Assembly (NCBI RefSeq): GCF_947499695.1
Contig: NZ_CANMPQ010000002.1
Coordinates: 1,112,234-1,176,233 of the forward strand
Length of the DNA: 64,000 bases
Direction: 5' to 3'
Source of the DNA: an uncultured Allomuricauda sp.
Lineage (GTDB): Bacteria > Bacteroidota > Bacteroidia > Flavobacteriales > Flavobacteriaceae
The position numbers and the translations under genes are program-made. Each line of letters starts with the position of its first letter. The first letter of the stretch is position 1. Positions 8,252-17,210 of the stretch are shown here, piece after piece. The notes beneath the pieces are model-generated. The model was given only the letters and a program-made list of their open reading frames with translations. It was not told the origin of the DNA and did no database searches.

Positions 8252-10092
8252 TGGCAAGGTCCATAATAAGCCTGCTTGTACTGTCTATTTTGGCAGTGTT
8301 TTGTTGTAGGGAGGTAGCTGCACAAACCTCCCTGAGCAGTAAAGGTGTCGATTTGAAATTTACGGTGCTTAAAACATCCAACCAAAATCTTACTCTAGAG
8401 AGTGTTATAAATAATAAGGATGGTTTTAAGAAACCGCATGAGTATTTGGAAAGGACACATCCAAATGCATTTTATTGGATAAAAATAGATTTAATTCCAG
8501 AACTTGAAAATCTAAAGAAAGAATCCACTTGGATTTTAACACCTGAACATTTTGACTACGGGATACTTTATCAGATTGAAAAAGGATCTGTTCATGAAAC
8601 AAAATTCGGCTGGTTCGAAAACTCTCCCAATGAAGGTTCTATTTTGTACAGTCAAGGAATTCCATTTAAGAGTAGCGGGCTAATTGAAAATAAATACATC
8701 TATCTGAAAGTAAGAAGTGTGGTAGACCTAGAAAAGATAGGAGAATGGAAAATAAGTTATCGATCACAGTTCAAGGATGACTTGGCCAAAAATTTTTACA
8801 ATGAAACAGATTTAAAACTTATCATTCCCTCCTTGCTTTTTGCCGGAATGTGTATCATAATGTTTTTAATGATGTTAATGTTCTTTGTGTACACCAAGCG
8901 GCTGGAGTTTTTGTTTTATTGTGTATACGTGTTGTGTCTGTTTATTTATTTAGGCCCTTATGTTTCCAAATTATATGTGGTGCTTTTTTCCAGCTTTGAC
9001 TTGACAAGCTATATCCTCTTTCAACAAATGCAAATGTTGATTAATTTAAGCTATGTCCTATTTGTGATGTATTACCTAAATACTAAAAAATTATATCCCA
9101 GATTACATGCCGTAATAAAAAAAGTAGCTTGGATGTTACTTGTCGTCATAATTTTGGATGTGCTGTTTTTGTCAAGCAAGTATTTTTTGGGGCATATTTA
9201 TCTATTACATTTTCAACGCCTGTTTATGTCAGTGTTTGGTTTGAGCGCAATGGTATATCTCTTGGTAAAAAGAAAGGATCATTTGGCTTGTTTTATAGTC
9301 GCGGGATCATTTTGTTATATGATTGGGGCTTTAGGACTTTTGTTTTCAGGAAATGGCTATTTCATGATTGCAGGATCCAGTTTGGATATATTAATTTTTG
9401 CAACAGGGCTTACCTACAAAATACAAACGGAATTCACAGAACGTCTTCAGTTTCAGTCTGAAGCCCATATAAACAAGACCAAAGCATTACGAGCTCAGAT
9501 AAACCCACATTTTATCTTCAACTCATTAAATTCCATACAAAATCTCATAACAAAAAATGATAAAAAATCAGCACTTCGATACCTGTCCAGATTTAGCAGC
9601 CTTACCCGCAATGTTTTAGAGAGTTCTATTGAGACAACGATATTGTTGAAGGACGAGATTAAAATGCTCAATGCCTATTTGGAGTTAGAGTCACTTCGTT
9701 TTGAAAATGCATTTGATTACAGCATAATGGTTGATGAATCCATTGAAACGGAAATAACGGAGTTTCCATCCATGATTGTGCAACCTTTTGTTGAAAATGC
9801 CATACTTCATGGACTGTTGCCCAAACAAGGGAATGAAAAAGTTCTTACCCTATCCTTTAAGGATAATGGAGACTTTGTACTTTGTGAAATAGAGGACAAT
9901 GGTATAGGAAGAGAAGCTGCGCAAAAAAAGAGCGTTCCTCAAGATAGAAAATCAAGAGGAATGGAAATAACCTTGCAGCGCTTTAAGACCTTGATGGGAG
10001 ATGGATATGAAGATATGATTCAAATAGTCGATAAAAAAGATGGTTGCCAAAATGCAGTGGGGACTAAAATCAGCATAAAAATTCCAATCTGA
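8251..10092 (+). CDS. 7TMR-DISM sensor histidine kinase (LytS type)
   Basis: A 613-residue membrane sensor kinase. A signal peptide (residues 1-24, ending near VAAQTS) precedes a periplasmic DISM sensory domain (about 30-185), then seven membrane segments (about 190-385), then a kinase module. The phospho-acceptor lies in QINPHFIFNSLNSIQNL (His420). The N-box PFVENAILHGLLP and the G1 box EDNGIGREAA are intact, unlike in the kinase gene immediately upstream, with which this gene shares one base. It probably senses an extracytoplasmic ligand, perhaps a carbohydrate as in other DISM proteins, and signals to a LytTR regulator encoded elsewhere. Confidence 0.9.
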   Translation: MARSIISLLVLSILAVFCCREVAAQTSLSSKGVDLKFTVLKTSNQNLTLESVINNKDGFKKPHEYLERTHPNAFYWIKIDLIPELENLKKESTWILTPEHFDYGILYQIEKGSVHETKFGWFENSPNEGSILYSQGIPFKSSGLIENKYIYLKVRSVVDLEKIGEWKISYRSQFKDDLAKNFYNETDLKLIIPSLLFAGMCIIMFLMMLMFFVYTKRLEFLFYCVYVLCLFIYLGPYVSKLYVVLFSSFDLTSYILFQQMQMLINLSYVLFVMYYLNTKKLYPRLHAVIKKVAWMLLVVIILDVLFLSSKYFLGHIYLLHFQRLFMSVFGLSAMVYLLVKRKDHLACFIVAGSFCYMIGALGLLFSGNGYFMIAGSSLDILIFATGLTYKIQTEFTERLQFQSEAHINKTKALRAQINPHFIFNSLNSIQNLITKNDKKSALRYLSRFSSLTRNVLESSIETTILLKDEIKMLNAYLELESLRFENAFDYSIMVDESIETEITEFPSMIVQPFVENAILHGLLPKQGNEKVLTLSFKDNGDFVLCEIEDNGIGREAAQKKSVPQDRKSRGMEITLQRFKTLMGDGYEDMIQIVDKKDGCQNAVGTKISIKIPI

Positions 10093-10149
10093 AAAAAGTA
10101 AAAAGGTCTATTTGGAATCTCGTATATTTCCAAAGTTAAATTTTCAGCC

Positions 10150-10755
10150 ATGAAAAAAGTGCTTGCTGGTGCGATAATTGCCTTGGCCTCCGTGTTGATC
10201 TATAGATCATGTGCAGAACATCAAGAAGAAAAGTCTTTGCTCAAAGAAAGTTCATTGTTGATCCAACAGGAATTAAAAAATGTTTCCAAGCTTATTGTGA
10301 CTGAGGGCCATTTTGTGGAAGTTTACAATTACGCAGATTCAAAGGAATTGTTTGGGTCGATTTTAACCGCAGACAAAAAAGCTCTGGTTGTTGTGAATGC
10401 TGAAGCAACCATTGCATATGATTTGAGCAAGATCGATTATGAATTGGATCAGGCCGAAAAAGTGATTAGAATCTCCTCGATTCCAGAACCAGAGATAAAG
10501 ATCAATCCCGATTTTGAATATTACGATGTATCTGCAGATTACTTTAATCCCTTTAATGCAGAAGATTATAATGCTATCAAAGAAAATGTATCCGCATCGC
10601 TTCGGAAGAAGGTGGAGGCATCTTCTTTAAAATCCAATGCAGAGAATAGATTATTAAGTGAACTTTCACGAATTTATGTATTATCGAATTCCATGGGCTG
10701 GAGACTTCAATTTAATGGACAGCAGGTTTCGGAGGTTTCAAACTTTTTGGACTAA
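10150..10755 (+). CDS. DUF4230 domain-containing protein
   Basis: A 201-residue protein with an N-terminal hydrophobic segment (about residues 4-18, VLAGAIIALASVLIY) acting as signal anchor, then a DUF4230-like region: ELKNVSKLIVTEGHFVEVYN, KKALVVVNAEATIAYDLSKI and the closing ENRLLSELSRIYVLSNSMGW. These match the family layout, which resembles SPFH-like strands in an envelope protein. No catalytic motif is evident. It is 57 bases after the kinase gene and 53 before the peptidase gene, same strand. Function is unknown. Confidence 0.8.
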   Translation: MKKVLAGAIIALASVLIYRSCAEHQEEKSLLKESSLLIQQELKNVSKLIVTEGHFVEVYNYADSKELFGSILTADKKALVVVNAEATIAYDLSKIDYELDQAEKVIRISSIPEPEIKINPDFEYYDVSADYFNPFNAEDYNAIKENVSASLRKKVEASSLKSNAENRLLSELSRIYVLSNSMGWRLQFNGQQVSEVSNFLD

Positions 10756-10808
10756 TACTGGATGTGACATAATTCTTTTTTTTCAGTCTTACAAAAAACC
10801 AAAAACGA

Positions 10809-12491
10809 ATGATCAGGTCTTGTTTTTTAATTTTTATAGTTGTCCTTGGAGCAGTTTCTTGTTCCCAAAGACAATCCAACCATATTCAATATCAAATTAC
10901 ATCTATAGAAGAGGATACCATTGCTCAACTTCAAGTGACAATGTCATTTTTGCCATCCAAAGATGGAGTAACCGTGCTAGAATACCCGGATAATGCATGG
11001 GGCCAAGAAAATCTCCATAATGCGATTAAAAGCATGGAAATCAAGGATATTCAGGGGGAAATTGAAGCAAACAAGGACAGCGGTTGGATTACTTTGAAAC
11101 ATCCAAAGAATTTAAAGGAATTGAAGTTTCAGTATGTGTTGCAACAAGATTTTTCAGGTCCGATAACTTCGAGAAAAACATACAGGCCAATAATTCAACC
11201 AGAGTATTTTCACACTTTTTCACACAATCTGTTTATGGTGCCCCAAACAGCTGGTGATACATTGGATGTCGACCTAACATGGGATGGGTTAAGCAAGGAT
11301 GAGGTAGTACATAATAGTTTTGGGAGTAACAAAAAAGAGCAGCAAGTATCGGCCATAACCAAGATAAAATTTCTTGAATCTGTTTTCGTTGGTGGGGATT
11401 TTACAATTGATGAAATAACCATAAACGGGAATAGTGTTTTTTTAGCCACTCGAGGGGATTGGGTTCCTTTTTCTGTTGATGAGATTAAAAGGTTGCTCAA
11501 AGAAACAATGGAAAATCAACGTAATTTTTGGGAGGACCATTCACAAGAATATTTTACGGTTACCATGCAGCCTATTTTTCAATCCATTGGCAGTAGTTAC
11601 CAAGGAACTGGATTGACCAATTCGTTTGCTACCTCATTCTCAAACAACGAGTTTATGGAAATTGGACAAATGGTTCATTTATTCAATCATGAACTAATGC
11701 ACAATTGGATTGGCGGGGTGATAAAAAATAAAAATGAAGAGGAGCAGTATTGGTTCAGCGAAGGGTTTACCGAATATTATACCTATAAAAATGCGGCTAG
11801 AAACCAAATCAATGGTTTGGATGGAAGTTATTTTATCAAATCCATAAACGACCTTGTTAAAAACCTGTATTCACTTTCAATAAAGGAAGCTCCAAATTCT
11901 GAGATGAACTACGAGAATTTTTGGTCCAACCCTGAATTTCAAAAATTGCCTTACTACAGAGGTGCATTGGTAGCTTTTTATCTGGATTATTCCATAATGA
12001 AAGAGTCCAAAGGTGAACGTAGTTTGGATAATTTGATGAAGGATATATTGGAAGCAGCCAAGGGAGAAGAGCAAAAACTCGACCACGCTTTTTTCTTGGA
12101 GATGCTAAAAAACTATCTTCCTGAGGATTCTGAGGAGATTTTCGAAACCTATATAGAAAATGGTGCGTTGTTGCCTTTGGCGGAGTTTTACGAAGCCATG
12201 GGGTTTAAGTATACTTCAGAAATCAATGTTTTTGATCTCGGATTTCAATTTACGGAGGACCGAAGAGGGATTCTTTCGGTAGCGCCAGGAAGCGAGGCTG
12301 ATAAAGCCGGACTTCGACCAGGGGATAAGATAATTTCCCAGAGCATATGGTTTGGTAATACCGAATACCCGGTGGAAATAGGAGTTGATAGAAATGGAAA
12401 ACAGTTGAATTTCTCGTTTAAGCCAGTTAGGGCTGAAAATGCAGCCAACTTGGTCAATTCTAAGGAAAATATTGAGAAGCTTAAGCTTTAA
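10809..12491 (+). CDS. M61/M1-like gluzincin aminopeptidase with PDZ domain, lipoprotein
   Basis: A 560-residue exported protein. The N-terminus LIFIVVLGAVSC is a lipoprotein signal with the lipid-accepting cysteine at about residue 18. The metal site is FNHELMHNWIGG (HExxH, His294) with the third ligand in WFSEGFTEYY. There are 19 residues between the second histidine and that glutamate, one more than the 18 usual for M1. A PDZ domain occupies about residues 465-545 (GILSVAPGSEADKAGLRPGD), as in M61 glycyl aminopeptidases. It probably trims peptides at the cell surface or in the periplasm. It converges on the aromatic hydroxylase gene, the two 3' ends overlapping by 11 bases. Confidence 0.82.
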   Translation: MIRSCFLIFIVVLGAVSCSQRQSNHIQYQITSIEEDTIAQLQVTMSFLPSKDGVTVLEYPDNAWGQENLHNAIKSMEIKDIQGEIEANKDSGWITLKHPKNLKELKFQYVLQQDFSGPITSRKTYRPIIQPEYFHTFSHNLFMVPQTAGDTLDVDLTWDGLSKDEVVHNSFGSNKKEQQVSAITKIKFLESVFVGGDFTIDEITINGNSVFLATRGDWVPFSVDEIKRLLKETMENQRNFWEDHSQEYFTVTMQPIFQSIGSSYQGTGLTNSFATSFSNNEFMEIGQMVHLFNHELMHNWIGGVIKNKNEEEQYWFSEGFTEYYTYKNAARNQINGLDGSYFIKSINDLVKNLYSLSIKEAPNSEMNYENFWSNPEFQKLPYYRGALVAFYLDYSIMKESKGERSLDNLMKDILEAAKGEEQKLDHAFFLEMLKNYLPEDSEEIFETYIENGALLPLAEFYEAMGFKYTSEINVFDLGFQFTEDRRGILSVAPGSEADKAGLRPGDKIISQSIWFGNTEYPVEIGVDRNGKQLNFSFKPVRAENAANLVNSKENIEKLKL

Positions 12492-14244
12492 CCTCAGGTG
12501 TTTCAATTAGCGCTATACCATCATCAATCAGGTGCCCAACCTTTGGATTGTTTTGCTTCACGACCTCTAAATGTGCCATGATTTCTTTTTGAAAGCCTAT
12601 ATCATTACTTTTTTTGGCCAGTTCATAAAGTTCAACGGATAGCAACCAATCTTCAGGATGGTTTTCTTGAAGTTCCTTAAAAACTTTATTTCGAGAAGTG
12701 GTAGTATTTGTACCTTCTCTAAAGTCGCGAATTTGTTTGTAATACAGTTCCAATTGCTCGTTTGCTGTATTTTTCTCCGGTTCTGTAGTTGCCTTGCTAA
12801 GCTCATGGGAAATGAGGTCAAAGCTGTTCAAGTCGGCCGGACCGTTAAAAGCTGATACGACTTCTTGCCCCACTGCCATATGGTAGAGTCCCCATTCGGG
12901 CAAAAACAAAATGGTTCCGTCGTGGGTCACTTTGCAATCTTTGAAAGTGATCAATACAATTTTCCCTTGTAAATTTCGAGTTCCAGTGATAATTGTGCCT
13001 TCAACAATCACACCGCCTTCAAATTCCAGTGAAATTTGTTCGCCCTCATAAATTTTATAGGCCATAAGATCTCGAGGTCCCATATCCTCTATGGCCAAGT
13101 TGATGCCTTTTAGTTTTCCAACCGGAGACCCAAACCCTTCTGGGTGATGTGAAGTGCTGTGTCCAACCAATTCTTTTTCCCGATAGGCCAAAGCCGTTGG
13201 CCCAACAGTTCTAATATAAATGGGCTTGCCTTCATGTTCGATAATCGAATTGAATTGTCCAGATATTTGCAATCCTGTGCTAAGTTCTATGCTTCCCAAA
13301 GCCCTGGAATCGACTAATTTTTGCAATCCGGAGAGCCCTCCTTTGCGCAATGCCATAGTATTTGCAAAATCTTCCAATACTTGACTCAAATGAGCAAAGT
13401 TCGGAGTGACAAAAAGCTGGGGTTGAGGTTTTGTAATGTCAAAAGCTTTTTGAGCAGTTTCTATAGTGTATGGTAACTTGGTAACATCATCCTGCATGCA
13501 CCATTTACTCTCCCCAATTGAGGAAAGGAGACCGGCTCCGTAAATTTTTGGATTTTCAACTGAGCCAATTAGACCATATTCCACCGTCCACCAATGTAAG
13601 TTTCTGATAAGGGCCATTTCGCTGGGTTCCCCCATATTTTCCTGTAAGTGCTCAATGTGCTTTTCAGCCTCATCAATTTCTTTTTGAGGAGTTCCTTTAG
13701 CCTCTTTTATAATGGAAAGATGTCGCACTGCTTCATAAAGCTCGTAGTCTTTGGCACTGGAAATCGCTTTGCTCCCTATTTCACCAAAGCGCCTGAGGTA
13801 TTCTGCATATTCGGGACTCGCAATGATAGGAGCGTGACCAGCTCCTTCGTGAATGATATCAGGGGCAGGTGTATATTCGATATTTTCCAATTGCCGTATA
13901 TCTGAAGCGATGACCAGAACATTATAAGCTTGAAATTCCATAAAGGCAGAAGGCGGGATAAAACCATCAACAGCCACCGCCGCCCATCCGATTTCCTTCA
14001 AAATACGGTTCATCCCATACATATTGGGAATATGGTCTATCGAAATCCCTGTTTGTTCTAAACCTTCGACATAAGACTTATGGGCAACCTTGCTTAAATA
14101 GTCTACATTTTTACGCATGACATAACGCCAAACCGCTTGATCAATAGCCGAGTAGTCCTCATAATTCTGAGGTTTGATAAATTGCTTTAGATGTGCAGGC
14201 AATTTATCCAGAATCGGATTGCTTTGGTATGCCTTTTCTGTCAT
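12481..14244 (-). CDS. Aromatic amino acid hydroxylase (phenylalanine 4-monooxygenase type)
   Basis: A 587-residue protein, longer than the ~280-residue bacterial PhhA because of a C-terminal extension of about 250 residues. The iron-site motif PDIIHEGAGHAP is at residues 129-140 (ligands His132 and His137), and SPEYAEYLRRFGEIGS follows, supplying the glutamate region. WWTVEYGLIG and GAGLLSSIGE are further hallmark blocks. It should hydroxylate phenylalanine to tyrosine using tetrahydropterin and oxygen; tryptophan as substrate cannot be excluded. The C-terminal half contains beta-rich segments (EGGVIVEGTIITGTRNLQGK) of unknown role. It is divergent from an Lrp/AsnC gene that probably controls it. 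Confidence 0.92.
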   Translation of the reverse strand: MTEKAYQSNPILDKLPAHLKQFIKPQNYEDYSAIDQAVWRYVMRKNVDYLSKVAHKSYVEGLEQTGISIDHIPNMYGMNRILKEIGWAAVAVDGFIPPSAFMEFQAYNVLVIASDIRQLENIEYTPAPDIIHEGAGHAPIIASPEYAEYLRRFGEIGSKAISSAKDYELYEAVRHLSIIKEAKGTPQKEIDEAEKHIEHLQENMGEPSEMALIRNLHWWTVEYGLIGSVENPKIYGAGLLSSIGESKWCMQDDVTKLPYTIETAQKAFDITKPQPQLFVTPNFAHLSQVLEDFANTMALRKGGLSGLQKLVDSRALGSIELSTGLQISGQFNSIIEHEGKPIYIRTVGPTALAYREKELVGHSTSHHPEGFGSPVGKLKGINLAIEDMGPRDLMAYKIYEGEQISLEFEGGVIVEGTIITGTRNLQGKIVLITFKDCKVTHDGTILFLPEWGLYHMAVGQEVVSAFNGPADLNSFDLISHELSKATTEPEKNTANEQLELYYKQIRDFREGTNTTTSRNKVFKELQENHPEDWLLSVELYELAKKSNDIGFQKEIMAHLEVVKQNNPKVGHLIDDGIALIETPEVKA

Positions 14245-14428
14245 TGGAATTAGGGGTGAGTAATATTAAACCGTCAAGTTCAAGTATACTTTCTTCCTGT
14301 GAAGGTACATCTTTTAGAAAAAATATAGCAATAAAATTATCATTATAGGAAAAATCACTTTTAAGTAGGATAGTTATGGTAAATTTCTCTAAATTCACAA
14401 GAGTTTAAATAGGAAAACAGGAAAAAGT

Positions 14429-14896
14429 ATGCAGGCACAATTGGATAACATCGACAGGGAGATTTTAAAAATCTTGGAAAAAGATGCCAAAACCGTTGCA
14501 AAAAACATTGCGGAACAACTCGGCCTGACCAAAACCCCGGTGTATGAGCGAATCAAAAGATTGGAGAATGAAGGCTTTATAAAAAACTACGCTGCCATCA
14601 TCAATAAGGAAAAAGTGGAGAGCAGTATTACTGTTTTCAGTTTTGTTTCTTTAGAAGCCCAAAAAGGACATTTGATGGATGATTTTTTGAATCAAGTAAA
14701 CCAATTTTCTGAAGTTACAGAATGCTTTGTTGTAGGTGGAGAGTTTGATTTCCTTATGAAGGTCATCGTGAAAAACCTGGATGCCTATTATGAGTTTGCG
14801 AAGACAAAAATTGCTCCTTTGCCAAATATAGGAGCGGTCAAAAGTGCGTTTGTTTTAAATGAAGTGAAGAATGAAAATACCTTTCCACTGTTGTAG
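14429..14896 (+). CDS. Lrp/AsnC family transcriptional regulator
   Basis: A 155-residue regulator of standard length. The N-terminal helix-turn-helix is at residues 8-50 (LDNIDREILKILEKDAKTVA, QLGLTKTPVYERIKRLENEG), and the C-terminal RAM/AsnC ligand-binding domain from about residue 65 carries FVVGGEFDFLMKVIVKNLDA. Such proteins bind amino acids and form octamers. It diverges from the aromatic amino acid hydroxylase gene across 184 bases, which strongly suggests that it controls aromatic amino acid breakdown in response to phenylalanine or tyrosine. The ligand is inferred from position only. Confidence 0.93.
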   Translation: MQAQLDNIDREILKILEKDAKTVAKNIAEQLGLTKTPVYERIKRLENEGFIKNYAAIINKEKVESSITVFSFVSLEAQKGHLMDDFLNQVNQFSEVTECFVVGGEFDFLMKVIVKNLDAYYEFAKTKIAPLPNIGAVKSAFVLNEVKNENTFPLL

Positions 14897-14995
14897 GGCA
14901 CAAAAAAAGAACGAAGAACCCACTTCACTTTTCCAACTTCGATGAACACCTTCAATTCAGCTACTTTGGATTCTTCGCTCTGTTTAAAATACTAT

Positions 14996-15580
14996 TTAGT
15001 TAGCAGCTACTGCAGTAGAGGTTGGAGGATATTCCTTAAGAATATGCGATACAAACTCACGGATGCGCTCCTCCTTCTTTTCTATATTCTTGGTGTTGTT
15101 TAAGGTTCCTACACCACGGCCTTGCCATACCAATTCCTTCTTTTTGGCGTCAATTACATCAATATATAAAGAACCTTCGGTACGAGTGCTTACATTGGGC
15201 CCGGCATTCCAGCCCCATCCCCATCCTGGTCCCCATGCCCAAGGATTGTAGAAGCCTCCCCAACCCCAGCCTCCGCCAAAGTTATTGTTGTAAACATCAA
15301 CACGCTCACGTTCTTTGGTGAAAATGCTGACCAGAACATCAGGTTGTTGTGATTTGACAAAACCTCTAGAGCTCATTTCATTTTCTATGGCTCTAAGAAT
15401 ACGCTTTTTATCTAAATCAGAAATTTGCGCCTTATCTATACCGGTCTTATAAAAGGCATAAGATTTATACGTTTGAAAATCAGTTTTTTTATCGTAATCG
15501 GAAACTACCCTGACAGAGCTGCAGGAAGCCAAAAAAACAACTGCAAGAGCAGCTAGGGAAAACAGTTTTAAATTTTTCAT
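14996..15580 (-). CDS. DUF4136 family lipoprotein
   Basis: The start chosen is the ATG at 15580, giving MKNLKLFSLAALAVVFLASC, a clean lipoprotein signal; a start 10 codons earlier would put charged residues before it. The mature protein has the DUF4136 layout: VVSDYDKKTDFQTYKSYAFY, then RILRAIENEMSSRGFVKSQ, DVLVSIFTKE and SLYIDVIDAKKKELVWQGRG, ending in a helix. An unusual glycine/tryptophan-rich loop (GGGWGWGGFYNPWAWGPGWG) sits between two strands. The family is a lipid-anchored envelope protein without known function. Confidence 0.88.
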   Translation of the reverse strand: MKNLKLFSLAALAVVFLASCSSVRVVSDYDKKTDFQTYKSYAFYKTGIDKAQISDLDKKRILRAIENEMSSRGFVKSQQPDVLVSIFTKERERVDVYNNNFGGGWGWGGFYNPWAWGPGWGWGWNAGPNVSTRTEGSLYIDVIDAKKKELVWQGRGVGTLNNTKNIEKKEERIREFVSHILKEYPPTSTAVAAN

Positions 15581-15644
15581 AGTAATCTTTTTTGAGTTCA
15601 TTGAAATCACTAAAAGAAGTCACAAATATTATGCCGAAGATGGC

Positions 15645-15866
<222 letters not shown>

Positions 15867-15965
15867 TTAAGTAGTTCACCGAGATTGTTAATGTTATTAT
15901 CGGATCATTCGAATTTTCTGCTACCTTGGAGGTTATCTTTGTAGGAAACCTATTATAGATAAAGC

Positions 15966-16295
15966 ATGATATTGGTTTTTAAACATTTCTTCTATAAAAA
16001 CTATGTTGGCCTTTCCTTATGGCCATTTATCTTTCTAAAAGAGGATACCCTTAAAAATGATGAAGTGCTCATTAACCATGAACGCATCCATCTAAAACAA
16101 CAACGCGAATTGTTGATTATTCCATTTTATATCCTGTATATGGGAGAATGGTTATTACGGACCCTCATGTATTTGGATAGTTACAGAGCCTATCAAAACA
16201 TTAGTTTTGAACGCGAAGCTTATGCCAATGAGGATGATAAAGAGTATCTTGCGCGTAGAAAGTCCTTCGGGTTTTTGGACTATTTGACGCGTTAA
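15966..16295 (+). CDS. Small HExxH membrane protein, possible minimal metalloprotease
   Basis: A 109-residue protein with a hydrophobic N-terminal region and a central segment (about residues 54-75, LLIIPFYILYMGEWLLRTLM) that may enter the membrane. It carries NHERIHLKQQRE, an HExxH zinc-binding motif at about residues 40-44, and downstream FEREAYANED, which resembles the third-ligand ExxAxxN/D box of M48/M56 gluzincins. This would make it a very small gluzincin. I know of similar short hypothetical proteins in flavobacteria but no characterised one. It is followed in the same frame by the PLP enzyme gene after its stop. Confidence 0.72.
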   Translation: MILVFKHFFYKNYVGLSLWPFIFLKEDTLKNDEVLINHERIHLKQQRELLIIPFYILYMGEWLLRTLMYLDSYRAYQNISFEREAYANEDDKEYLARRKSFGFLDYLTR

Positions 16296-16304
16296 TCAAA
16301 CCAC

Positions 16305-17210
16305 TTGCTTGTTTCTAATCAGAAAATAGATTTACCTATTCTCGAAGAAAAAGGGGTGACCCTTTACCTCAAAAGAGAAGATACTATTCACCCGCACATT
16401 TCCGGGAACAAATACCGAAAACTTAAATACAACTTACTAGAAGCACAAAAGTTGGGTCATAATAGTTTGCTCACCTTTGGGGGTGCCTTTTCAAATCATA
16501 TTGCGGCAACAGCTTATGCTGGAAAAGAAAAAGGTTTTAAAACCATTGGTGTGATTCGCGGGGAAGAATTAAAGGACAATTGGCATAATAATCCAACCCT
16601 GAACTTCGCGCATGAACATGGAATGGAGTTCCATTTTGTATCCCGAAGTGATTATCGAAGGAAAAACGACAAGATATTTTTAGAAGGACTGCAAAATGTG
16701 GTTGGGGAATGCTACATAGTTCCTGAAGGAGGAACCAATGCGTTGGCAGTAAAAGGTTGCATGGAAATCTTGACGGAAACAGATACAAATTTTGATTTTA
16801 TCTGTAGCGCTGTGGGAACTGGAGGGACTATTCTAGGGCTAATCAATTCGGCAAAACCACATCAAACTATTTGGGGATTTCCTGCCCTTAAAGGAGATTT
16901 CTTAACGGAGGATATCCGTAAATTTGCTCTAAATGATAATTGGGAACTTGTTTCCAAATACCATTTTGGAGGTTATGCCAAGGTCGACGCAAATTTGATT
17001 AATTTCATCAACACCTTTAAAAAAGAAACCGAGATTCCTTTAGATCCAATTTATACTGGAAAAATGCTTTTTGGTATTTTTGACTTGATAAAGAAAGATG
17101 CCTTTAAAAAAGGAACCCAAATTTTAGCCATCCATACCGGGGGGTTGCAAGGTATAAAAGGTATGAACCTTGCATTGAAGAAAAGAAATTTACCGTTGTT
17201 GGACGTATGA
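16305..17210 (+). CDS. PLP-dependent ACC deaminase / D-cysteine desulfhydrase family enzyme
   Basis: A 301-residue fold-type II PLP enzyme. The cofactor lysine is in SGNKYRKLKYNLLEA (Lys36), with the following SNH of GGAFSNHIAATAYAGKEKG as the substrate-side motif and a glycine-rich phosphate loop SAVGTGGTILG. Members deaminate 1-aminocyclopropane-1-carboxylate or desulfhydrate D-cysteine; which one cannot be read from sequence, and D-cysteine is likelier in bacteria. The start is TTG: the only in-frame codons after the upstream stop (TAA at 16293) are TCA AAC CAC TTG, and no ATG precedes the conserved NQKIDLPILEEKG. The next gene overlaps the stop by 4 bases. Confidence 0.88.
   Translation: MLVSNQKIDLPILEEKGVTLYLKREDTIHPHISGNKYRKLKYNLLEAQKLGHNSLLTFGGAFSNHIAATAYAGKEKGFKTIGVIRGEELKDNWHNNPTLNFAHEHGMEFHFVSRSDYRRKNDKIFLEGLQNVVGECYIVPEGGTNALAVKGCMEILTETDTNFDFICSAVGTGGTILGLINSAKPHQTIWGFPALKGDFLTEDIRKFALNDNWELVSKYHFGGYAKVDANLINFINTFKKETEIPLDPIYTGKMLFGIFDLIKKDAFKKGTQILAIHTGGLQGIKGMNLALKKRNLPLLDV

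Noticed and set aside
14897..14995. Inverted GAAGAA/TTCTTC arms between the Lrp and DUF4136 genes as a terminator
   Set aside because: The arms are imperfect, over 40 bases apart, and lack a T tract.
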